9,929 bases of DNA, from assembly GCA_023390115.1 (NCBI GenBank), contig JAEWDM010000031.1:1-9929 (forward strand), read 5' to 3'. This DNA comes from Bacillota bacterium. Lineage in GTDB: Bacteria; Bacillota; Clostridia; Acetivibrionales; DSM-27016. Below, piece by piece: positions 1 through 6,900 of the stretch; position 1 is the first letter of the stretch, and each line of letters begins with the position of its first letter. The notes below the pieces were generated by a model. It was given only the letters and a program-made list of their open reading frames with translations, was not told where the DNA came from and did not search any database. The position numbers were made by a program, and so were the translations under genes.

Positions 1-149
1 TTCCTGCGCTTAAGGCTCTCCAGCACCTCCCCCGAAACGGCGCCGGCAGGAGCCTTATACCTCAGAGTACCGCCCTCTGCCCATAGCCTTATTTTCTTTC
101 CCTCAAGCTCTTTCACAAGTTCATGAATGCTATTTATATTATTCTTCAC
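1..149 (-). CDS. Start of next megasynthase gene: TubC_N-type N-terminal docking domain (probable NRPS), 3' part outside window
   Basis: Reading the minus strand from a GTG at 149-147 gives about 49 codons, open to the window edge. The peptide has a helical start (INSIHELVKELEGKKI), then RLWAEGG, then TLRYKAPAGAVSGEVLESLKRR. This is the pattern of TubC_N docking domains: a short helix, 'R-L-W-x-E-G-G-x-L-R-Y-x-A-P-x-G', and a second helix. Such domains sit at the N-terminus of NRPS or hybrid proteins, usually before a condensation domain, and receive the chain from the preceding protein. The GTG start is chosen because a GAAAGGGG ribosome binding site lies 8 nt upstream and the docking domain begins at once. 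It lies 42 bp after the stop of the E-like-domain protein, on the same strand, so it is probably cotranscribed and next in the assembly line. Domains beyond the docking segment are not visible; an NRPS condensation domain is the likeliest continuation. Confidence 0.85.
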   Translation of the reverse strand, partial: MKNNINSIHELVKELEGKKIRLWAEGGTLRYKAPAGAVSGEVLESLKRR

Positions 150-191
150 TGCCGCCGCCCCTTTCTATCAATTGTACTTTATATATATTGC
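150..191 (-). other. 42-bp intergenic gap within the operon
   Basis: This gap lies between the TAA of the KS-ACP-E-like gene and the GTG of the next gene. It is A+T-rich on the upstream side (TATATATAAAG) and carries the ribosome binding site on the downstream side. I see no inverted repeat with a T-tract, so no terminator, and no acceptable -35/-10 pair. Cotranscription of the flanking genes is the simplest reading. Confidence 0.6.
158..165 (-). promoter_or_regulatory. Ribosome binding site deciding the GTG start at 149
   Basis: On the minus strand the bases read GAAAGGGG, followed by 8 nt and then GTG. No ATG occurs in frame between this site and the conserved docking-domain residues, so the purine-rich site supports GTG as the true start. 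Confidence 0.65.
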
Positions 192-3100
192 TTAATCTAT
201 GTTTGCAATCCTGCCCGCACCGCGCATGAACTCATTTGCCAGCCTCTCTATGGTGCTTTTATTGTATTCTCCTTTGTCGTACTTAAAATCTACGCTGAGC
301 CTTTCATCAGAAATATGCGCAAATATTTCTAAAGCATATTCCATTTCCGACTGAGGAGACAGCGGCATTGCATCCTGCAAATCGGACAACTTTATTCCCA
401 ATGGATTTTTATTCTGATGTGATTTGAATTGCCCCAGATAGTTAAAAAATATCTCAGCTCCATCCTTAAGCTCTGCAAAATCCTTCTTTTCCTGAGGCGT
501 TAAAAACTCAAGTATCTCCCTTTTTAATCCTTTGGAAGGTAAAGAGGATACAGCCTCTTTTACTTTTTCTACCGCCTGTACAGCTTGCTGCTCCTTATTT
601 AAGCCTTCGGATAGATTTAAGTCAAGAATTAAAGGATATACTATTGCCAGCCACCCGACTGTTCTTTCAATGTCGACCTGATCTAAAAGCCCGCTTCTTC
701 CGTTGCCCGACATTCTGAGCATTACCCTGCCCGCACCCATCCATTCCCTAAGCCCAAGCGCCAGAGCCGCAAGCAAAAGCTCCTCGACCCCTGCGCCAAA
801 TTTGATGCATGATTTTTTCAGCAGCTTATTTGTATCCTCCTTTTGTAATGAAGCCGTATAGACTTCCCTGTTTTTCATTATCCTGTCTGCCACAATGTTA
901 TCCTTCGGCATGGCACTTACTTCCGTATTTTTTATGTTCAGCCAGTATCCCGTCTCTCGGACCACCTCATCACTGCCGGCATATTGGTAAAGCAATTCCG
1001 ACCATTCCTTAAATGACAGGGTCTTGCTTGGAAGTACTATTTCAGCATTATTGGCACATTGAGCATATCCCCTCACAAAATCCTCAATTATTATAGATAA
1101 TGATATTCCGTCACAGACAAGGTGATGTATGGCAAAAAGCAAATGATCTCCATTAGGGGTTTTAAACAGTCCCAGCTTTATTAACGGACCGGTATTAAGA
1201 TTAATGCTGCTGTGTATATTAAACGCCTCCTGCGGTATTTTTTCTTCCCACCCGCTGTTGTCTGAAAAATCAAAAACCTTCAAATCAAATAAATCGCCCT
1301 CCAGACCCCGGTTATATTGCTTTATTGCCCCTCCCTCAATTCTGAAAACAATTCTTAGCGCATCATGATGCACTACAATTGTATGCAGGACTTTTCTTAT
1401 CCATTCTTCCTTAAACCCCTCACGGCAATATAGAATTGAGGATATATTCCAATAATCAGGGTTGGTTTTTATACGGTTATAAAAACGTATCTGAGACGGT
1501 ATTAAATTAATCTCCCCGGTTACAAGCTCACACCGGGGATTATCCGGCTCTTCATTAAGCATTTGTGCAATTTTCTGTACTGTTTGCCTTTCAAGAACGT
1601 CTTTTGCCTGAACCTTTATCCCCTGCTCCTTAAGTATGGACGCAATGCGCATGGCGAATATCGAATCTCCGCCTTCCTCATAGAAGCTTTTGAATATGTT
1701 TACCTGCTTAGTACCCAATGCTTTACTCCATGCCAATGCAACCCTGGTTTCCATGCCGGTATAATCTTGCTGCTCCCTGCCCCAAATTTTTACCTCGCTC
1801 TCTGCAGCATCATTTGTATAATCATCCTGCGCATCCCTTCTCACCCTCGCCCACAGCCTTACTCTCTCAAAAGGATACCCGGGCAGATGAGCCCTGCTGA
1901 AATTCCTTTCCCCGTATATCCGGGTCCAGCTAATGTCGGCACCCCTAACATAAAGCTTGCACAGCTCATTTAATGTATTCCTGTCATTCATACCTGAAAT
2001 GGTCCTGTCCGAAATAAATTCTTCGGCAAGCCTGCTTGCCTCAATTTTTTCAGACTTGGCCGTGTTTATCTCTTTTGCTGTGTCAGTCCTTTTCGGCATA
2101 ATATTATGGTATCCGTAGAACACACCTTCCTCAAGGCCAAGCAATCCATTTTGCTTTACCGACAGAATTTTTGCTTTTAACTCTTCAATGCTTCCCGCCA
2201 CAAACGCCAGCCTGTGTGCATAGTGTCCTCTTCCCGTGTTTGCGGTAAAGCATGTATCCATAAAACCGCATACGTCTCCACCTTCAAAGAATTGCATATA
2301 CCTGTCTATATAATCATATAATACATTTTCTTTTATCGCAGATATTGTAAATATATTCAAGCCCTGCTGCCCATAGCCGTGATTGCTCCGAGCCTCCCCA
2401 GCCTCCTCCAGAACAATATGGCAGTTAGTCCCGCTAAAACCGAAGGAGCTTACCCCGGCCCTTCGTGGGTGCTCTCCCCTTTCCCACAGGCAGGAGGTGT
2501 CATTTACATACATAGGAGATTCGCAAAAATTTATATACGGATTGGGCTCCTCAAAATTTGTTATGGCAGGAATTATCCCCTTTTTCATTGAAAGTATTAC
2601 TTTTATAACAGATGCGACACCCGACGCAGCTACAACATGGCCTATAGTAGTTTTTACCGAGCCTATCGCACAAAACTGCTTTCTTTGCGTATATTTTGAG
2701 AATGCGTTTGAAAGCCCTTTAACCTCAATAGGATCCCCGAGCACTGTTCCCGTGCCGTGAGCTTCCACGTATGAAATACTCTCCGGGTTTATCCCGGCTT
2801 GCTTCCACGCCTGTATTATAACCTTTTCCTGGGCATAGGCGTTAGGAGAGGTTATTCCGTTTGATGCGCCGTCGTTATTAACAGCGGAGCCTTTTATTAC
2901 TGCATAAACATTATCCCTGTCTAAAGCAGCCTTCGATAAGGGCTTCAGCATAAGCACCCCTACTCCCTCTCCCCATACGGTGCCGTTTGCCCTTTTGTCA
3001 AAGGTCCTTATTACCGAATCCCCCGATTCAACCATTGACATCATTGAGTTCTGTCCCTTTATATCATGCTGTATCGAAAGGTGTACGCCGCCTGCAAGAG

Positions 3101-3833
3101 CGTAATCGCATTCTCCGCTTTTTAATGCCTGGCATGCCTCATGTATTGCAGTAGCACCTGAGGAGCACGCGGTATCTATCACCATTCCCGATCCATTGAG
3201 ATTTAAAAGGTATGAGAGCCTCGTTGCAAGTATTCCTGCCCATGAGCCCGTCAAATGCATGGCATGTGGCTCGGTGGCAACGCTGTAAATAGAAGAGTTG
3301 GTGTGGTCTCTTCCCACATATATTGCTGTTCTCGTGCCATAAATCTTTTTCCCTCCGTATCCCGCGTCCTCTATCGCCTCCATGGCAGTCTCCATAAATA
3401 CCCTCTGAATGGGATCAATAAACATTGCCTCATTGGTGGATATACGGAAAAAATCGGCGTCAAATTTATCTATCTCGTCAAGGTATCCGGCCTCCGCAAA
3501 CTCCACCCTTCCCTGCCTAATATCTTCTTCGGTAATTTGGGCATTGATCATGGAATTCCTGAAGGATTTATTGGCAAGTATGTCAAGGTAGTCCTTCTTT
3601 CTTAAGCTCGAAAGCTGTCCTATGCAATTCCTGCCGTTTATTAAGTTGTCCCAGTACTGCTCTATACTGTTGGCCCCCGGGAACCTGCACGCCATACCTA
3701 TAACCGCTATTTCATCCTCTTGCACCTGGGGCTTTGTCTTAAGCTCAGCCAGCATTTTAGAGGCCTCTTCCTTTGATAGCGCATTGGCAGCAACCTGCCG
3801 GATAATATAGCTTTTAATCAGACTCATCTTCAT
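192..3833 (-). CDS. Hybrid trans-AT PKS protein: docking helices-KS-carrier-E-like domain, no AT
   Basis: 1213 residues. Residues 4-34 are a helical N-terminal docking segment. Residues 40-478 are a ketosynthase with Cys223 (TACSSG), His359 (EAHGTGT) and His399 (TIGH) all present, so it should be a decarboxylating, elongating KS. Residues about 490-662 are KS-AT and post-AT linkers (TGRGHY, then LPGYPFERVRLW) with no AT between them; the extender must come from a separate AT. Residues 686-762 are a carrier domain with phosphopantetheine Ser724 (GGDSI). Residues 767-1213 are a condensation-superfamily domain, epimerization type. There is no KR, DH, ER or methyltransferase, so the extended chain would stay beta-keto unless a trans enzyme acts. 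ATG 3833 overlaps the upstream stop by 20 bp. A second in-frame ATG at 3827 lies 10 nt from the same GGGG, so the start is uncertain by two residues. The carrier resembles NRPS carriers that precede E domains, which suggests a module chimera. Confidence 0.95.
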   Translation of the reverse strand: MKMSLIKSYIIRQVAANALSKEEASKMLAELKTKPQVQEDEIAVIGMACRFPGANSIEQYWDNLINGRNCIGQLSSLRKKDYLDILANKSFRNSMINAQITEEDIRQGRVEFAEAGYLDEIDKFDADFFRISTNEAMFIDPIQRVFMETAMEAIEDAGYGGKKIYGTRTAIYVGRDHTNSSIYSVATEPHAMHLTGSWAGILATRLSYLLNLNGSGMVIDTACSSGATAIHEACQALKSGECDYALAGGVHLSIQHDIKGQNSMMSMVESGDSVIRTFDKRANGTVWGEGVGVLMLKPLSKAALDRDNVYAVIKGSAVNNDGASNGITSPNAYAQEKVIIQAWKQAGINPESISYVEAHGTGTVLGDPIEVKGLSNAFSKYTQRKQFCAIGSVKTTIGHVVAASGVASVIKVILSMKKGIIPAITNFEEPNPYINFCESPMYVNDTSCLWERGEHPRRAGVSSFGFSGTNCHIVLEEAGEARSNHGYGQQGLNIFTISAIKENVLYDYIDRYMQFFEGGDVCGFMDTCFTANTGRGHYAHRLAFVAGSIEELKAKILSVKQNGLLGLEEGVFYGYHNIMPKRTDTAKEINTAKSEKIEASRLAEEFISDRTISGMNDRNTLNELCKLYVRGADISWTRIYGERNFSRAHLPGYPFERVRLWARVRRDAQDDYTNDAAESEVKIWGREQQDYTGMETRVALAWSKALGTKQVNIFKSFYEEGGDSIFAMRIASILKEQGIKVQAKDVLERQTVQKIAQMLNEEPDNPRCELVTGEINLIPSQIRFYNRIKTNPDYWNISSILYCREGFKEEWIRKVLHTIVVHHDALRIVFRIEGGAIKQYNRGLEGDLFDLKVFDFSDNSGWEEKIPQEAFNIHSSINLNTGPLIKLGLFKTPNGDHLLFAIHHLVCDGISLSIIIEDFVRGYAQCANNAEIVLPSKTLSFKEWSELLYQYAGSDEVVRETGYWLNIKNTEVSAMPKDNIVADRIMKNREVYTASLQKEDTNKLLKKSCIKFGAGVEELLLAALALGLREWMGAGRVMLRMSGNGRSGLLDQVDIERTVGWLAIVYPLILDLNLSEGLNKEQQAVQAVEKVKEAVSSLPSKGLKREILEFLTPQEKKDFAELKDGAEIFFNYLGQFKSHQNKNPLGIKLSDLQDAMPLSPQSEMEYALEIFAHISDERLSVDFKYDKGEYNKSTIERLANEFMRGAGRIANID
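195..1535 (-). other. Domain: C-terminal epimerization-like condensation-superfamily domain with altered core motifs
   Basis: Residues 767-1213 of the protein. Features shared with NRPS epimerization domains are the N-terminal pattern (LIPSQIRFYN, then NPDYWNISS), His-His-x3-Asp-Gly at residues 903-909 followed by IS, ERTVGW at 1056-1061, and the hallmark FNYLGQF at 1130-1136. Two E motifs are changed. EGHGRE reads SGNGRS (residues 1042-1047, bases 693-710), which removes the Glu regarded as catalytic in characterised E domains such as those of gramicidin and tyrocidine synthetases. The GYG of the PxxGxGYG motif reads KRE (PSKGLKRE). The fold is probably intact because the domain is full length, but ordinary amino-acid epimerization is doubtful. 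Alternatives are a structural or docking role, a condensation or gatekeeping role using the intact HHxxxDG, or chemistry on a polyketide intermediate. Confidence 0.8.
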
Positions 3834-3921
3834 CCATCCCCAAATTAATCAGTTTTTCGGCTTCCTCTATTGACATTTCCCCCTTTGATAGCTTTTCAAG
3901 CACATCATCAAGACTGCTGTC
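3732..3921 (-). other. Matched docking-domain pair (four-helix-bundle type) spanning the gene overlap
   Basis: The last ~35 residues of the upstream PKS contain SLDDVLEKLSKGEMSIEEAE followed by KLI (residues about 1575-1598). The first ~34 residues of the downstream PKS contain SYIIRQVAANALSKEEASKM. Both have the 'helix, short x-L/M-S-x-E-E-A turn, helix' form of the four-helix-bundle docking domains described for trans-AT PKS subunits. Each protein contributes two helices, so the pair should bring the upstream ACP to the downstream KS. The upstream segment follows an acidic, flexible linker. The two coding segments overlap on the DNA at 3814-3833. Assignment is from pattern only. Confidence 0.75.
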
Positions 3922-6900
3922 CGATTCGTTGTCTCCGCCTTTTCTCTCATCTGCCACTTCAAGCTGTTCTGTATCGTCGTTCCTGCTGTCTATGTACCGA
4001 GCCATTTCATTTATAGTGGAATATGTAAATACATCCGATATATCAACCAGCCCTCCATATTTCTTTTGCATTTCCCTGAGCAGTCTGGTAGCAAGTATGG
4101 AATCCCCGCCTATATTGCTGAAGCTGTCAAAAATGTCTACCTCCTGTATTCCCAGTACAGTGCTCCATATACCCGCGAGCTCATATTCGGTCCGGGTATA
4201 GCTCTGCCCCACTCTTCCCCTAAGGGCTACTCCTGAGCCGGCCGCCTCGCCTGCCGGTACAGCCTTAGACTTACTTAGGCTGCGCTTATTTCTCCGGGCC
4301 TCGTATTGTATTTCTTGGGACAGGACAACCGGCAGCTCCTCATGTGCCTGGGCAAGGACTGCATAGTTTATTTTTGATGGAATTACCCTTGCCATGCCTG
4401 AATTTATAAGCCTCTCAAAGGCTTTAATTGCCGCGGCTGTCGAAATAGGAGCAAAAATGTCGTCCTCTCCCACCGCATTATAATCAACCGCCATTCCTGT
4501 TTCACTCCACGCAGGCCAGCCTATTGCGGCAGCCTTTCTGCCCTTCTTCAGCATATACTGGGCATATGAATCCATATAGGTGTTTGCGGCGGTATAGTCA
4601 CTTTGCCCCTGTGCCGCAAGCAGACTTGATATGGAAGAAAACATAACGAAGAAGTCAAGCTTGTCTTCCTCAGTAAGCTTCCCTAAAAACGCCGTTCCCG
4701 CTATTTTAGGTGATATTACCGAATGCAGGGCTTCCTTCTCCTTCTTGATTATAAACCCGTCTCCTGCTATTCCTGCCGCATGTATAACTCCGTTTATCAC
4801 GCCAAATTCCTTCCGTACCGCCGAAAGCACGTCCTGCATAGCTTTGATATCCGCAACATCGGCACTGTAATGCAGAACCTTTGAGCCGGAGGCTTCGATT
4901 TCCCTTATGGCGTTTATCAGCCTGCACAGCTTAAAGTCTTTGCTTTCTCCTGTGATTCTGTCCCATTCGTTCCGATCAGGTATTCCGGTCCGGTTTATCA
5001 GACACAGCTTTACATTACTTTGAGATGAAAGATACCGGGCTATCTCAAGTCCTATTCCCCCGGCCCCTCCTGTAATTATGTAAACGCCGTCTTTTTTAAT
5101 GTGTACGCTATTATTCCCAAAAGCCTCCGCATCCGCCTTTCTAAGCTCCTCAGCATATCTTATGCCATTGCGGTATGCTGCAAAGCTCCCCGCACGGGAG
5201 CTGCTCAGTCCGTTTAAAATATCTTGGGCAGACATACCGGCATCTATATCAATACCTCTTACGCCCAAAGCCTCATACTCATTTGCCGCAGCCCTCGCAA
5301 ATCCCAACAATGCAGCGTTATGCGGCTTTATGCATGGCTCGTCTCCCGAAACCTCAAATGCATAATCCGATATAACCGTTAAATTAATAGTGCCTGCCTT
5401 CTGGCCAATCAGGGCTTTTACCAGAAAGAAGAGGCTGTCTATTCCCCGCTCCATATTTTCGTCGTTTTTATCGGCAGGGTCAAGGTCCTGTGCTTCATCT
5501 ATTGAAAGCATGTGCAAAACGGCATTAACTTTTCCTGCTGTGGCTGAAACCAGCTTATTATAATCCTCCTGAGTCTGTCCTATAACATATCTGTATTCAT
5601 CCGCCGCCGCATAGCTGTCTCCTGTTTCCGCTTCGTATACCTTAACACCCTTATTCCTTAAAATATCCGATATTTCCGTTGCCAGCCCCCGGCTGTCTTT
5701 GAATACAAGCACGGACCCATTGGCTGTATAATCCTCTATATGCTCTGCCGGCTTAAGCGTCCATCCCGTATAATAAAAATCCGGCCCTTCCTCTGCCGGT
5801 TTACGCGCCTCGGCAAAATGAACTTTTTTTACGGTATAATACTCTACCCTTGCGAAAACATTGCCGTCGGTGTCTATCAGGGATATTTCAAAGGTCCCTG
5901 TTTCACTGCTTTCTTCTTTTTGATCCGCTTTGCGGATATAGCTGTAGATTTTTGAGGGCATTCTTCCGTATATTTTAAGCTTTTTATATGACAGCGGCAG
6001 GTAAAGCCCTTCCCCAACCTGATCATTAACCATATTTACCGCACTGTCCATAATGGCGGGATGAAGGTAATACTCCTCCATGTCCCCTATGTAGACTTCC
6101 GGAAGCTCAAAATAGCCTAACGCCTCTTTATCTCCTATATATACCGTCTTCATATTCATAAACCTGGGCCCGACCTCTACTGCCTGCATCATATCGTTAT
6201 ACTCAATATCCTGTATGGAGGAAAACCTTTTTTTCAATTGCTGCATATTGTATTTCTGGGGCTTTTCCTTTCCGGTAAAGGAAAAGTTCCCCTCCACATG
6301 CCTTACCCATTCTCCGTTATGCCCCGATCTGCTTACCACCACAAAATCCCTGCAGCCCTTCCCGTCCCTTACAATGATTTGGGCCTCAACAGGAAAGCCT
6401 TCCTCTGCGGCAAGAGGCGTAATAAAAATAACCTCTGTGAACTCAATTTCCTCCTGCGAATTGTATCTTGAGGCTATTTCTCTCACCATTTCAATATATG
6501 CTGTCCCGGGCACAACATAGTTTCCCGCTATTTTATGCTCATTTAGCACCCAATGTCTGTCAACACTGAACATGGTAGAGTATATGTCCGAATCCATAGA
6601 GCTTACCAGGCATGCATCCACTATGGGATGGCCTATATGCTCCGCACCGTGCAATTGCGGCACTATATGGGCATTTTCCGGCCTTACCCAGTGCCTTTCC
6701 TTTAAAAAGGGGTACGCGGGAAGGCTGACTTTTTTATATTTAGAGCACGAATAAAGCCTTTCCCATTCCACGTCTGCTCCCATAATGTAAGCACCGCACA
6801 GCTTTTCTGCCATTTCCCGGCTGTCCTCAAAGCCTTCGGCATTTAAAATGCCTTCAGTCAGCCTCCCGGCCTCTTCATTCAAAGCCTTTTTCTCAGCCTC

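Noticed and set aside
150..215. Internal promoter before the TubC_N gene (TACAAT as a -10, TTGCAA as a -35)
   Set aside because: The two elements are about 26 nt apart, too far for a standard promoter, and the sequence is simply A+T-rich inside an operon.
123..332. Plus-strand open frame over the 3' end of the E-like gene and the operon gap
   Set aside because: It lies opposite the well-supported minus-strand coding sequence and the docking-domain start, with no family resemblance. It is an antisense shadow.
1548..1778. Carrier of the second PKS protein as a beta-branching (HMG-synthase cassette) ACP
   Set aside because: The Trp a few residues after the phosphopantetheine Ser that marks such ACPs is absent, and the carrier is single rather than in tandem.
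2383..2760. Long plus-strand open frames opposite the KS regions (also 1563-1973, 7082-7486, 7694-7999)
   Set aside because: All are antisense to highly conserved KS, linker or carrier codons and have low-complexity Ser/Pro-rich translations. They arise from codon bias in the real genes.
2400..3716. Second KS as a non-elongating KS0
   Set aside because: Cys223, His359 and His399 are all present in standard contexts, so the usual KS0 sign (loss of a His) is absent.
4706..4927. Minus-strand 73-residue frame inside the KR region
   Set aside because: It is out of frame within the KR, whose catalytic residues are all intact in the main frame. There is no sign of a frameshift.
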